Shown: positions 1-11,082 of the stretch, piece after piece
Numbering within the stretch: position 1 is the first letter of the stretch
Layout of the letters: the number at the start of each line of letters is the position of its first letter
NCBI GenBank assembly: GCA_903813345.2
Contig: CAIIXF020000001.1
Span: 32,732,866-32,796,865, forward strand
Reading direction: 5' to 3'
Source: Owenia fusiformis
Lineage: Eukaryota; Annelida; Polychaeta; Sabellida; Oweniidae
DNA: 64,000 bases
Notes under the pieces: generated by a model
Told to the model about the DNA's origin: nothing
Database searches by the model: none
What the model saw: only the letters and a program-made list of their open reading frames with translations
Program-made: the position numbers and the translations under genes

Positions 1-588
1 TGAAGAAAAGATCCAGATCCAAATCACAGGATTCTAAAAAGGCCACACCCAAGGCAAAGAGATCAACACCAAAGAAGACCTCCAAGAAGACCAAGGAAGA
101 AGAGAAACCTAAGAAGGTATATATTTCTCTACCTTTTGCCGTGGTCACATTTGCTCCGATTTTCAGTACCTTTTCAGCGCCCGGTCGATTAGTATTTTGT
201 TCAAAATTGCATAAACATTCATTGGCCGACGCCGATGTTGAACATCCAAGCAAATGTGACCTATGCATTAACCCAAATATCTTAAATGAATCATGGTTCG
301 ATCTTTCAAAGCATTTGTGGTCTTGATAGGCAAATAAGTGTGTTGCTCCTACATAACCAGGACCAGATACTAAAACTAAGTGTTGCCCAGAGACTAGGAT
401 TCCATCGCCATTGATAAAGAAGAAAACATTTGCCCACATATCTGAATGTTGATTTACCTTTATAATTTCAGAAGGTAGCAAAAAGGTCAGAGAAAACTAC
501 AGAAAAAACGAAGAAAACTACAACAAAAGCCAAGAAACCACCAGCTAAGAAGGCTGCTACTCCAAAAGCAAAGAAGGCAAAGAAATGA
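1..588 (+). CDS. Lys-rich nuclear protein, last two exons (partial)
   Basis: Two coding exons are visible. The first runs from the window edge to 116 (frame from base 3) and ends at a GT donor (117-118). The second begins at 472 after a pyrimidine-rich AG acceptor and stops at TGA 586-588. The intron is in phase 0, so the reading frame joins cleanly. The 76 visible codons are almost only Lys, Thr, Ala, Pro, Ser and Arg, with repeats such as KKAATPKAKKAKK and an RSRSKS patch. This is the composition of a disordered, DNA- or chromatin-binding tail, as in linker histone H1, DEK or HMG-type proteins. The spliced structure argues against a replication-type histone H1 gene. No folded domain is in view, so the family cannot be named. 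Confident as a real gene end, uncertain as to function. Confidence 0.75.
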
Positions 589-1016
589 AATCACTTAAAC
601 TAGGTTTAATGTAAATAATGTAGAAATATTTATAGGGACTTGTACATAGTGTAGATGTGCGACATAGACAGATTGGACAATTAGACGGTTTTTAAAAATG
701 ATTTTATGAAGGCGTTTCAATTGGCATATTTGACCACTCTTCAGTTGTTCAATAACTTGACTTTTTTAATACCAGAGGACCTGGTAATCTACGAATACCT
801 AGCAGGTTGGAGAGGGGTACGAGAATAAAATAACGTATTGGCTAACGTCTACAAAAAAGCATCAGTGGAATGAATGACGATTTACTCTACAGTGAAAGTG
901 GTCATAACTTCTAGATGTTTTAAATACTTCTACAAAGGCTCACTATATGTATTACTTCTTCTATACATGAACTTTATGTTCTGGCTTCAAACATAAAAAA
1001 TTAAGATTCTATATAG

Positions 1017-1075
1017 AATAAATTTTATTATCTGAATTGTGTCTTAAATGCATGTTGAATAATACAATGAATAAA
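1017..1075 (+). terminator. candidate polyadenylation signals
   Basis: Two AATAAA hexamers occur at 1017-1022 and 1070-1075, about 430-490 bases after the stop codon at 588. They lie in AT-rich sequence on the strand of the Lys-rich gene, so either could end its 3' UTR. No cDNA evidence is available, so the choice between them is open. Confidence 0.4.
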
Positions 1076-1970
1076 ATAATTATCTATAAAATGGGATTAT
1101 GCAGACTTTATTTCCCTTTGATATATGTAAGCGCGAGTGACATTCCATTCATACTCAACTCATTCAAAATAGTGTTCCAATAACAATGTTACAAATACAA
1201 AATGGTTAGAATAAATAAATGCTCTAGATTCATTTGACACCAGCAGGTTTAAAATCCTTCAATGGTTGACTACACAGGACAGACTCGAGTGAAATCAGAC
1301 TTGCGCCAAATGCAACTTCTCGGAGGATAAGAAGAACCAAGGACAAAGAGGGAGAATTCCTTTGACATTTAATTTTATTCACAGTTAAGGTGGCTTGTTA
1401 TGATTTTTTAGAAGTGATAATTCATGTACAAGTTTGGTCAAATAATTAGAGTAGGAGACCTTTCCATGTAAAATAAAAAAAAATCGTGTTAGTCGGACAA
1501 ATATATTTGGCATGTTCTAATCAGTGGACTGGCCCCAGGAAAAAGTGGACTGGACTCTGGGCCATCTTTTAGACATTACTTCACAAAATTACTAAAAAAT
1601 GGACTTAACTCTCTATACTCCATTATGGGCCACACTTTAGGTTTTTTCTGTAAGTATTTTGACTAAAAGATGGCCTCAAGCAATACATATCTAAAATTGA
1701 ATTTAACCCATCAATATCATTATCCCAGCAAATGAAGTTCGATAGGGACATCATGAAGCCCTTCGTTTGTCAAGTCCTTTTCCCAAGCACAATAAAAAAT
1801 ATGTTCATTTATAAAATATCTTCCTTTCAAATTAAAAAAGATGGAATTTAGACGTTTTGGCCATCAAGGGTCGAGTACAGACACACAGAACATGAGTAGC
1901 CAGATGAGTAGACAGTGTTATTTCTGATAATTTTGAGATCTCCTGAAATATAGCTTTGTTATATGCAAGA
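1076..1970. other. noncoding, with one small inverted repeat
   Basis: No supported gene. A 13-bp inverted repeat (GGCCATCTTTTAG at 1560-1572 and its complement at 1663-1675) encloses about 90 bases and may be the core of a small MITE-like hairpin. The rest appears unique and AT-rich. Confidence 0.4.
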
Positions 1971-2256
1971 GCAGGGGCGTAGTCAGCTTTCGGTCAGGGG
2001 GGGGGGTGATCGCCAAAAAAAATTCGGTTTCAGTCGGGGGGTGGCATAATCGTGGCATGAGCAAGGCAAAACAAAAAAATAAGATTTGTTTTCAATTTTA
2101 CAAAAATTAATGCAACTTTGCTCAAAATTGAACTAGAAGCTTCAAATAAAAAAGCATTTTAAAGCACTTTTCTAACACTATCTAATGGTTCTATTTTTTT
2201 TATTGGTTATGGAGGGGATGCGACCCATCACACCCCCCTCTGGCTATGGAGAGATT
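1971..2256. repeat. MITE-like hairpin with G-run and C-run ends
   Basis: The left end GGGGCGTAGTCAG followed by a run of G (1973-2008) faces a right end with CCCCCCTCTGGCTATGG (2232-2248). The two are imperfectly complementary. Similar GGGGCGTAGCCAG-type ends are common in invertebrate dispersed repeats. No target duplication was recognised. Confidence 0.35.
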
Positions 2257-2394
2257 GTGGTACCCGTAAGCAATTCACTCACAAGGAATGGATTGGTTTC
2301 ATGTAATATATTTGTTCTCTCATTAATATGCAACTGATCACCAGATGGCAGGTATTTAAATTAATCCAGTTGTTTCTTCCATTTTAACTTTTTA

Positions 2395-2690
2395 ACAAGA
2401 ACACAAACGTGTACAATATGTCCATACCAATGGGTGGTCCTAGAGTTTAGATTTTAGGTAAAAAGCAAAATGGTAACATCAGCCAGAATGCCCAAAAACC
2501 AATTTTCATACAAAGAAGCACCCCTGAAAAGTTGAATTCGATCTTTCAAATGGTTCATCTGTAAACGTGTAGATAAGTCTTTGCACACACGATTCAGGAT
2601 GGAGGATCCAAAATGATCACCTTATCATTTCCCCAGAATGCTTAAAATCATCCCTGAAAATTTCAAAGTTGACATGGCAAATTGATAGTT
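2395..2690 (+). repeat. diverged solo copy of the 162-bp satellite family
   Basis: Phrases such as 'ccctgaaaa...', 'cagaatgcccaaaaac', 'ggttcatctg', 'gtagataagtct' and 'ggatccaaaatg' appear in the same order as in the tandem satellite at 11874-13360, but with many substitutions. The lead-in 'acaagaacacaaa.gtgtaca' also matches 11874 onward. It is a dispersed relative of that satellite. Confidence 0.6.
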
Positions 2691-4221
2691 CAGCATGTAT
2701 CCAACTTTCAGTGTGATAATTTGGATCACTAGTCGAATTATAAGCAAACAAGTGAATGTCTATGATCCCTGTATGTTCATGTGTAACTCAGTAACCATGA
2801 ATACCAAATAATCAATTTGAGCATCACTAGATCACAAAAAACTTCATTAAATCCAGCAGCAGAAAAAATACTTTTCTTCATGCTAACCACTGAACTATAT
2901 TCATCATGTTCACAGTTCATGTACCGTGAATTTGATATCAAGTGTGGTCATTTCCATAAACATTATGAAGCATGTAAAGGACAGGTGGCGGTAAACCCCT
3001 CTTTTAGCCCCCCTAAAAAACAAGTATATATGGACATGGAATTGAAGAGGAAGTATGACTTATTACTTAAAATGTGATTTCTGAGAATTTTGACATTTGA
3101 CCTTGACATTTAAGGGTGGTTTAAAGGTCAACTTTGAGAGATGCTATTTTTGTCAAAATTTTGCCGTTTTCTAATACAAGAAATGAAAGCAATTGGCTTA
3201 ATTTTGATTGTGACTGATAATAAGACATGTGAATGGAAATAAAAATATTTTTAATAAATTCTCACAGGCAATTACATGAAAATCTTGAGAATAAATCCCC
3301 ATATGGGCATTTTTGGGGGACTTATATGATTTCCTGTTTCGAAAATGAATGTTCTTGTTGCTTTTGAGACTCCAACAGTTTCCTAATATAAGCATGTTTT
3401 AAGAGTTGGGATGTGATTATTATTTAAAATGCCCATGGGCAATTAGGATAATATGGCTGCAATTAAATGCACACAAGGGCACTTCCATTGGATTTTTTTA
3501 TTTCAATTGCTTCTCGCCAGTTTTCTAGACATGTTTGCCATATTCTAAATAGTTATAGGGTCACTTTTAATAAATGCCCATTGGCATTTGCATTGGAATT
3601 TGAAATGTCTGTATGAAGACTTAGTTTTAAAGTTATTTGCCAATTTGCTGTTCCAATATTTGAATTTTAATATGTATCATAAAATATAAATGTATACACT
3701 CAGAGGATTGCCTTAAATAATTTTTACTTATTCCCAATTTAGAAAAACACTTAGGCCATTCAAAGATTTTTTATAATTAATGTCACTAAATTCTATGTTT
3801 TCAGAAAAAAACAAATGTTCCCATGTACTCTGTACTTGTAATGCATATAAATGACAGAGGGAATTGTGATCTTGAAATATATTGTATTGAAAGAGTTACA
3901 AGATTGATTAAAAACTACATGTATATAAGCTTTTGTATTCTCTTCATTAACACGGTCATCTGAATCAAGAGGTGTTACTTGCTTTGCCACAATGTGTTAT
4001 TGCATGGTTTTCACTATTAAATAATAGATAAAATCCTCTAAATAATTTTTTTTTATTTAATTTTAGACCCTTCATCAGAATGCCAACATATATTAATTCT
4101 AAATGGCCTAATCTGTACATGCAGTTATGTAGTGTACATGTATGCCCAGGTTAGCAGCCATATTGAAAACATAAACCAGTCAGCCTTATTTTCATCACAA
4201 AAGTTAGGTTTTAGTGGTGAG
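2691..4221. other. noncoding, no gene seen
   Basis: AT-rich sequence without convincing coding signal. ORFs here lack recognisable domains. Some loosely repeated 'gcccat(g/t)ggca' phrases occur around 3290-3600 but do not form an array. Confidence 0.4.
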
Positions 4222-4312
4222 CCCACACTCCCACAACAGTGATATTTGCAGAGAAGCTACTTTACAGTCTCTGCATTATGCAGTTTCAATATCTTTTTTG
4301 TGGGAGTGTGGG
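4222..4312. repeat. 91-bp hairpin with 15-bp perfect arms
   Basis: CCCACACTCCCACAA (4222-4236) is exactly complementary to 4298-4312. The loop itself contains a second complementary pair (cagaga.../...tctctg), giving a two-storey stem. It may be a short MITE or an RNA-level hairpin. No coding context. Confidence 0.5.
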
Positions 4313-4953
4313 TTGATGGTTAAATTTTCAACAAAAGGAAATGAGCACCGTGCTAAAACTTGATAACAAAGTGAACAAAAAATGACAATGTTTTCCAGAT
4401 TTGCATTGGTAAACTTTATACATAGCTAGATTTTGTTAATGTTCCACTCCGAATGCGTGTATGCCATATGTTCCATATAATAAATTCTATGTAATGATAA
4501 GTTTTGATATTATTTTGATGGTAAACATAGTGTGTACCCATATTCAGACAGCCTTGTGATAGGGGTTCTTACTGCCAATTTTTCAAAGAAACTGAAAACT
4601 AATGCCACTTTTTGAAATTGCAGATCTCAAGAAAAAAGGTTTATCTACAACTTGCAATTGGTTTTAAAAGTAAATGGAAGAATGAGTTTTTTGGAAAAAG
4701 TGTAAGTTGACCATTAGTCTGTTAAATGGACCTGTTCTTTGAGATTTTAGAGATGAAGTATGTAGATATATAAGCACTAGTGCCAAAGGGAAAGGACCAA
4801 AAGTTGTAATGGAACTTAGCAAAAAAAAGCAAAATCTAAGTGCATACCAGTCAAGAAAAACAAACCCAATATATATAGCCCAAAACCATGATCTAACGTG
4901 AAAAGAAACAATGTCTAATACCCCCTTTCCCCCACCATTCAAGAATCAATATC

Positions 4954-5020
4954 ATTTCCTAAGTGACATCTATATTATTGAGTAGAGTGAATGTTTATTC
5001 TAAATAGGGAATTCGAAGTG
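4954..5020 (+). repeat. dispersed repeat, copy 1 (TTTCCTAAGTGACATC)
   Basis: Begins with TTTCCTAAGTGACATC and continues through 'gagtagagtgaatg' to 'aatagggaattcga'. The same block recurs at 6291-6350. In the second copy the start is preceded by its own reverse complement, which suggests it is one end of a TIR element. Confidence 0.5.
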
Positions 5021-5064
5021 GCAAGACGTACATTCAGCAGTGGTAAGCATATTTTGATTTACAT

Positions 5065-5420
5065 GCCCGAGCAAGGGGCGCCCGAGCAAGGGGCGCCCGA
5101 GCAAGGGGCTAAAAATAAAAGACTTTGAGGGCCTAGAGATATAATGCCCGAGCAAGGGGCTAAAATAAAAGGCTTTGGGGGCCTAGAGATATAAATGCCC
5201 GAGCAAGGGGCTAAAAATAAAAGGCATTGAGGGCCTAGATATAAATACCCGAGCAAGGGGCTAAAATAAAAGGCTTTGAGGGCCTAGATATAAATGCCCG
5301 AGCAAGGGGCTAAAATAAAAGGCTCCAAGGGCCTGAAAATATATGCGCAAGCAGGGGGCAAAAAATATGAACCATGAGGGGTAATGAATAAAAGGCCTTG
5401 AGAGCCTAGAGATACAGAGA
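5065..5420 (+). repeat. minisatellite, 49-51 bp unit (GCCCGAGCAAGGGGC)
   Basis: GCCCGAGCAAGGGGC starts at 5065, 5080, 5095, 5146, 5197, about 5247 and 5296, with a weaker copy near 5343. The first three are spaced by only 15 bases and the rest by 49-51. Each long unit adds 'taaaataaaaggctttgagg' and 'gcctagagatata'. The ORF read through it on the minus strand is just repeat translation. Confidence 0.85.
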
Positions 5421-5469
5421 TATATGCCAGAGCAAGGGGCTATTAAATATAACTATGAGACAATATAAG

Positions 5470-6220
5470 AGGCAAATATTTGACAGAAACAAAGAAAAAT
5501 AGAACATTGATGACGTGAAAAATCTTGATAACATGGCCTTATAATGAACACTGGAAATTCAACGTGTTAATAACACAGTAAAATTAGAGGTCATTATACA
5601 GTACGTTATAGTACAGTGTGACGAAAATAATGACACTCAGGTATAATCTGGTAATTGGCAATTGAATGAAAACTTGGGTTTACTCAATAGAAGGTAGGTT
5701 GAATTGTTTTGACATGACTGGATAACCTATGCAAGTGATTGGTTATGTAATGGTTTAATTCCATGTACCCTCTTGTAAACTAATTTGAAAATGACTTGAG
5801 TTTGTAACATTTGAAACTAGTGAAGTCTGATAAACAATTGGCTTCTCTTTACATCTAAAGTCCGGGAGCACTGATCTCTTAGTGGTTTTAACCATGTGGA
5901 CTTCGGATGTGAGAGTTGTCTCTCCACAGTAGGAGGTAATTTGCAATTGAGGTTAATTACTCATGTTAGGGGACTGATTTTCCCCACCAGTAATTCATGA
6001 ATGAAACATTGATATGAGGTCAATTTTAGGTTTTATTAGCTTCATAATTACATCATGGAAAACCATCTACTAGAACTACTATACTGGGAGAGATTGCTCT
6101 CAAATCCGATGTCCACGTTAGTTTTTTGTTAATTTTTTATTAAAGATTTGAGGATTGGGAGTAGTAAAAATTAACAAATCACATTATTCAGGATGTAAAT
6201 ACACCGTAAAGTGTAAAATT
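5470..6220. other. noncoding, no gene seen
   Basis: No domain-bearing ORF. The sequence appears unique apart from its boundary with the dispersed repeats at 6221. Confidence 0.35.
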
Positions 6221-6575
6221 AAATGTGTATTTCACCCAATCCTTTAACATGAAATCTACTTGAATGTATGGATGTCACTTAGGAAACATAGATTTCCTAA
6301 GTGACATCTATATCATTGAGTAGAGTGAATGTTTATTCTAAATAGGGAATTCGAGGGAGGTAGTCATTAGCGAATGGAATGGATAATAGTTGACATATCA
6401 TGAAATTTGGATGAAATATCATGAAATTGGGAAATGATTGAAAAATAAGTTACCCTCCCACCCAACCCATTTCCTGAGGCTGTACATTCTGTTGGGTTTC
6501 ACTTAAATATGTATTTCACCCAATCCTTTAACATGAAATCTACTTGAATGTATGGATGTCACTTAGGAAACATAG
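6221..6575 (+). repeat. duplicated block and hairpin end of a dispersed repeat
   Basis: The 70-base block 'gtatttcacccaatcctt' to 'cttaggaaacatag' occurs at 6221-6290 and again at about 6508-6575. At 6269-6309, GATGTCACTTAGGAAA and its complement form a near-perfect hairpin. The right half (6291-6350) matches 4954-5020. This arrangement suggests one diverged TIR element inserted in or recombined with another. Confidence 0.5.
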
Positions 6576-7599
6576 ACAATCCAAGACCAGAAGACCAAGG
6601 GACATTTCATTCATACTGAAGTCATTACAATACATGTTGAAGAAAAAATTAGAAATTGATAGCCAATTGATAGCCAATACTCATAACCTCAAAACTTGTT
6701 GTAGATACAAGTACTCATACAAGATAGAGCATTCAGTCTCAAATGATGTGGGATAGATAAAATCCAGTCTCCAAGTCCATAGGCGTTTCAAAGGGTCAAC
6801 ATCAATTCACAAAAGCCGTCGCCATAATCCATAAAACACAATAATTCACAATGGTCATCAGGAGAAAACTATGGCTGGTTTCGATCCCTTAATGATTTGT
6901 ATTTTTCAGCAAACACTGGCATGTAGCGATTATAGCGATACTGGATACTTTACTGAATTGTGTCGAAGTTAGATCTAGACGTGTGGTGCGGAAGTTAATA
7001 TGCAGATGACCATCATTTCAATGTTATATTGTTTTTAGGCAAATTGAGATTAGGCCATTGGAGTATTTGTTTCACACATACATAAAGCATAACGCATTCA
7101 AGGGTCACATTTATCATTAAACCAATAACTCAAACATATGACCTTGTACACCGACCACCTCTTGAAATCAATGCAGGCTGATTTCAACGAATGCAAACGG
7201 TGATATATAAATGAAACATAATCAAACATGACCACGTCCCAACTTCTTTTGTTTTCTTTACAACTAAGCTATGACTGCAGTCTATTCAGTGTTGCGTATC
7301 GAACCTTGTTTATTATAAAAATAGTGCAACAACAAGCAGAATTCACACATTTACCTTATACTTATTCTCAACTGAAGACATTGAATTCATCTCTTAGGTT
7401 TTACGTTATAAATATCTAACATGCAGAATACGAAAATAGAGGCTTCGGCCCAACTTTGTATGGATTTTATGAAAATAATCTGATTTTAGAGAAATGAAAA
7501 GAAAAATGTCCACACCCTACACAAAATATTTATGGTTCCCCGGGAATACTTATGTGTTGCTTGTATATAAGAATCGTATTCCAGTTACAGAAAGAAGTA
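6576..7599. other. noncoding, no gene seen
   Basis: ORFs at 6544-6756 and 7228-7419 lack domains and repeat support. I see no RNA gene or splice structure. Confidence 0.35.
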
Positions 7600-7613
7600 C
7601 ATATCATGCTAAA

Positions 7614-7637
7614 CTATATATATATATATATAATATA
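7614..7637. repeat. (TA)n microsatellite
   Basis: Short run of TA dinucleotides directly before the first GATATC-type hairpin. Confidence 0.8.
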
Positions 7638-7640
7638 TAG

Positions 7641-7786
7641 GGGTTATGCACTGGGAGGTTTTGGATAAAGGAAATATCCCGAGTGATATACAATATATCT
7701 TCCCAAGGGACCGAAGGGACCGAGGGAAGATGTATTGTATATCCCAAGGGATATTCCATGTATCCAAACCGACCGTGCATAACTGG
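7641..7786. repeat. GATATC-family hairpin, copy 1
   Basis: The outer arms GTTATGCAC...GGTTTTGGATA (left) and TATCCAAACCG...GTGCATAAC (right) pair. Inside, AAATATCCC, GATATACAATATATCTTCCC and their complements pair in turn. The tip is built from 'gggaccgaagggaccg'. The whole 146 bases can fold into one long stem. The outer boundary words recur in the copies at 9157 and 16920, while the inner arms do not. Confidence 0.7.
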
Positions 7787-8129
7787 TGTATCTCATTCTT
7801 GAGTGGGTTTAGGGTAGATATAACCGTTTCCACCTTTTTCAAATGACAAGATATTTATATTTAACATTTTCGTAATATTCTTTTTGTTCAATACAATGAA
7901 ATTGTAACATTTAAACTTAAAAAAATTAAATTTCAAAAATAAAAAATTAAAAACTTTTGATATTTAAACTTTTTTAAACTTTTGAAAAATTCCCGGGAGC
8001 GGGATGGATATATTATATCTGCCCGCATTTGGCCTGGAGCGGGACATATACAATATATCCTGCCCGCTCCTCAGATACGATATATATTCCCGGGTGATAT
8101 CTACCCCAAACCCACTCAAGTATGAGATA
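7787..8129. repeat. GATATC-family hairpin, copy 2 (AT-rich loop)
   Basis: GTATCTCATTCTTGAGTGGG with 'gtagatata' at the left pairs with the complementary words at 8095-8129. Within the right half a G/C-rich inner hairpin (CGGGAGCGGGA...TCCTGCCCGCTCC) is embedded. The arms abut copy 1 without spacer. Confidence 0.6.
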
Positions 8130-8230
8130 CATATATATATTTATCGTCTATTATCCTTTGACAAGTAGAGTAGAGAATAAAAATAAAAAATTTAAAAAAT
8201 TCAAAAAAGTAAATAAGATTATTTTTTTAG

Positions 8231-8455
8231 AAAACTACTTGGTATATGATAAAGCAGATATGTGCGGTCGGTTTGGATATGGGGTTTATCCCTCGTGAGA
8301 TATGCACGTCTACCTTCGGTCCCTATGGTCCATCAGGTAGATATAGAGATTATCCTATATGAGGTTCGGGATATTGGGATTACCCCGAGGCAAATATAAT
8401 ATATCTGTCCGAGGGCCGCAGGTCCCGAGGGAAAATATATTTTATTCCATAATAC
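8231..8455. repeat. GATATC-family hairpin pair, copy 3
   Basis: Starts with 'ctacttggtata.gataaagca' and 'ggtcggttt.gatatggggtt', which recur at 9160 onward in direct orientation. Two successive stems follow: one centred on 'cttcggtccctatggtccat', the other on 'gagggccgcaggtcccgag'. Both have complementary flanking GATAT/ATATC words. Confidence 0.55.
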
Positions 8456-8473
8456 TACTGTTTTCCCAGGGAA

Positions 8474-8612
8474 ATATGAAGGAAAATCGTATTGAATCGT
8501 ATTACATGAAAAAATCGTATTGTCCCCGGGAAAAAATCGTATTGGAGCGTATTACATGAAAAAATCGTATTGTCCCCGTGAAAAAATCGTATTGGAGCGT
8601 ATTGACCTATTT
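8474..8612 (+). repeat. short tandem repeat 'aaaaatcgtattg'
   Basis: About 2.5 copies of a unit near 55 bases containing 'aaaaatcgtattg', 'gagcgtattacatg' and 'tccccg(g/t)g'. Confidence 0.7.
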
Positions 8613-8725
8613 TTTAGTTTCCCGGTTATTTTATTTATTTATTTTATTTTTCAAACAATGTGCATTTATTAATATAACGTTTGTATTATCCAAATGTAAC
8701 ATTCCAGAGGGATGTATTATGGAAT

Positions 8726-8918
8726 AAATAGGTTATTTCTGGTAAGGATTGAATATGGGTTTTATTCCTCGGAAAATATGATATTGACCTTGGGCAATAT
8801 GATATTGACACTCGGTCGCTGCGCTCTCGGTCAATATTATATTACCCTTCAGTCAATATCATATTGTCCCTCGGAATAAAACCCATATTCAATCCCTCCC
8901 AGTAAATAACCTATATTT
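8726..8918. repeat. GATATC-family hairpin, copy 4
   Basis: AATAGGTTATTT...GATTGAATATGGGTTTTATTCC pairs with GGAATAAAACCCATATTCAATC...AATAACCTAT. The inner arms carry 'aatatgatattga' and its complement. The tip 'ctcggtcgctgcgctctcggt' resembles the G/C-rich tips of other copies. Confidence 0.7.
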
Positions 8919-9156
8919 ATCATATGCCAAGTAGAGTTTTAGGGAGATAAGTTGGTAAGATATATCCCGTATCCTGATTTGAGGTTTCCATATCCAGAAC
9001 CTCCATATCTCCCGCCATATCTCCCGCTTCGGTGCATATCTTCCCGCTTCCGGTGCATATCTTCTCGCTTCCGGTAATGCAATAAAATGACTTTGCATAT
9101 GAATGATTTGTTCATTTTTACACCTTGTACTATTGAAATGGCCATATGCCCTTGAA

Positions 9157-9335
9157 AACTCTACTTGGTATAGGATAAAGCAATTATGTACGGTCGGTTT
9201 AGATATGGGGTTCATCCCTCGTGAGATATGCACATCTACCTTATTCGGAGCCTCAGGTAAATATGCATATCTCCCTCTGGATAAACCCCATATCCAAAAC
9301 CTCCCTGTACATAACCCTTATTTATCCTACACTTA
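9157..9335. repeat. GATATC-family hairpin, copy 5
   Basis: The left arm has 'aattatgtac', 'ggtcggttt', 'gatatggggtt', 'atcc'. The right arm has 'ggat', 'aaccccatatc', 'caaaacctccc', 'tgtacataac'. The tip is 'ttattcggagcctcagg'. The left half duplicates 8231-8320. Confidence 0.7.
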
Positions 9336-9379
9336 GTGTACTAAATGTATAATAACATTAAAAAATAAATTTGATATTT

Positions 9380-9690
9380 ATTGGCAAAATGAATATCCGT
9401 AGGATATCGAAACGATATACTCCGGGCGGAGGATATCGTGACGATATACTCCGGAAAATCCATATTTCAGAATATCATTTTAATCTACTCGGTGATATTG
9501 ATATCAATATCACCTCGTAGATAAAAATGATATTCCTCAAAATCATAGGATATCCTATAAGTATTCCATACCTGATGAGGTTTCAGGGGCATATCAACCG
9601 GGAATATATTCCATATCCGGCAAATATTTTTTGTATGTCCTGCTCCGACGGAGCTCCGGGACATATAAATCGTATGTCCCGCTCAAAAAA
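9380..9690. repeat. series of small GATATC/ATATCC hairpins
   Basis: Consecutive short inverted pairs: 'ggatatcg...cgatatac', 'ggtgatattgatatcaatatcacc', and 'gacatacaatata'-like arms around 'tgctccgacggagctccggg'. The last has the same form as copy 2 (G/C-rich tip, complementary 'acatata' words). Confidence 0.55.
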
Positions 9691-10110
9691 ATGTTAAAAA
9701 TAAATTCGGGAAAAAAAATTGAAAAAAATTGTGGAAAAAAATTATGTAAAAAAAATTTGAAAAAAATTTGAAAAAAAAGTTTTGAAAATATTCTGAAAAA
9801 AAATTATGCCAAAAAAAAGGTAAACAAAATTTTGAAAAAATGGGAAATAAATTTGAAAAAAAATGTGGGAAAAAAATTGAATGGGAAATAAATTTGAAAA
9901 AAATATTTGAAAAAAATCTGAAAATAAAAATTTGAAAAAATTTTGGAAAACAATTATGTAAAAAAATTTTAGAAAAATTTGAAAAAAAATTTTTGAAAAT
10001 ATTCTGAAAAAAAAAGTATGCAAAAAATTGTGAAAAAATGTTTAAAAAAAATTTTGGACAAAAAATTAAAAAAAAATTTGGGAAAAAATTGAATTTTTTT
10101 TTGAAAATGG
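9691..10110. repeat. A-rich low-complexity tract
   Basis: Irregular 'aaaaaattt(g)' repeats. The Phe-rich ORF on the minus strand (9742-10023) is only a reading of this tract. Confidence 0.8.
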
Positions 10111-10111
10111 A

Positions 10112-10270
10112 TATGATATCTGCACGAGCGAGCGTAGCGATGTTATTTTTATTCCATAGATAAAGGATTTTTGCTACTTCAGACTCAAAACGAGGCTAAG
10201 TGTCAACATCGCCGGATCGTTTGGAAAATTCGATTTAAATCACTTACGCTCGCTCGTGCAGATATCATAT
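10112..10270. repeat. hairpin with CGAGCGAGCG arms
   Basis: GATATCTGCACGAGCGAGCG (10117-10136) pairs with CGCTCGCTCGTGCAGATATC (10247-10266). The loop is about 110 bases and unrelated to other loops here. Confidence 0.75.
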
Positions 10271-10310
10271 TCATTCGTGGATAAAAATCATATCTCTCAT
10301 AAATCATAGG

Positions 10311-10503
10311 ATATCCTCTATATCCCATGGTTGCAATGATATAGATCGAATATCACATGATGATATATTTGATATTTGGACCAAGATATCATATTTTAGC
10401 AAACAATTTACAAACCATCGAATATCACTTTTAAACTATCGAATATCACGTCTTAAAAAGTGATATTCGATGGTTTGAAAAGTGATATTCGATGGTTTCG
10501 AAT
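10311..10503. repeat. 'GTGATATTCGATGGTTT' repeat block, copy 1
   Basis: Contains 'catggttgcaatgatatagatcgaatatcac', cut here in words, then several AAACCATCGAATATCAC words followed by their complements GTGATATTCGATGGTTT. Related blocks lie at 16257-16400 (reverse orientation) and 17075-17300. Confidence 0.65.
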
Positions 10504-10558
10504 TTTTTCAAAAAATGAATTTTGAATATTTGATGACGTAAATCAAGATAATTTCTCC

Positions 10559-10768
10559 TCACATCTTAGCTATACCACAGGTTTGGGAAAAGTGTACAGG
10601 AAAATCTCCATGTTCAATTGATGTATGATCAATATACGAATCGAATGTATTCTCGTGTGCATTACAATATCCACATTGAAACATTTTTGGCCTGCAATGG
10701 ACGTATAATGGATTAGAATATGAGGCCGTGTTATCATTCAAATATAAAGTCATGGTATCGGGTTGCAA
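10559..10768 (-). pseudogene. C2H2 zinc-finger ORF fragment
   Basis: The 69-residue minus-strand ORF carries one C2H2 finger: C-G-Y-C, then 12 residues, then H-x4-H (motif FQCGYC...HTSIEH). The same spacing (C-x2-C-x12-H-x4-H) is seen in the unrelated finger at 13677. No upstream exon was identified. The ORF stands next to a reverse-transcriptase relic in the same orientation, so it probably derives from a mobile element, but this is inference. It may be an intact short exon rather than a pseudogene. Confidence 0.35.
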
Positions 10769-11082
10769 GTTAATATCAGATTCAATGCAAATTAATCATT
10801 TAATATCAGATGCGTGATCAGTCCAATAATGTAATTTCAGGTCATCAGTTCGATATCTAGCAGTTGTTCTAACGACACGGTATTACTAGGCTATCATGTT
10901 ATAAATACACACATATATAAATAAATCAAACTGGTACACGATATAAGCACGACTGCTCTTTCAATTGAGTATAAATGTTGATAAACTTACCCGGAAGCCA
11001 ACACATACACGTTTAGACGATGCTATTTTCAGTTCAGTGTAAGAGTAAATGCCCGGATATCGAAGCTTTTTCGTGTAAAGTT

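Noticed and set aside
2817-3077. 86-residue plus ORF with several Cys and His
   Set aside because: No recognisable finger spacing, no repeat or splice support.
5065-5420. CRISPR-like array
   Set aside because: Units are contiguous repeats without unique spacers, and the genome is eukaryotic.
9742-10023. 93-residue Phe-rich minus ORF
   Set aside because: It is a reading of an A-rich low-complexity tract; residues are almost only F, I, K and L.
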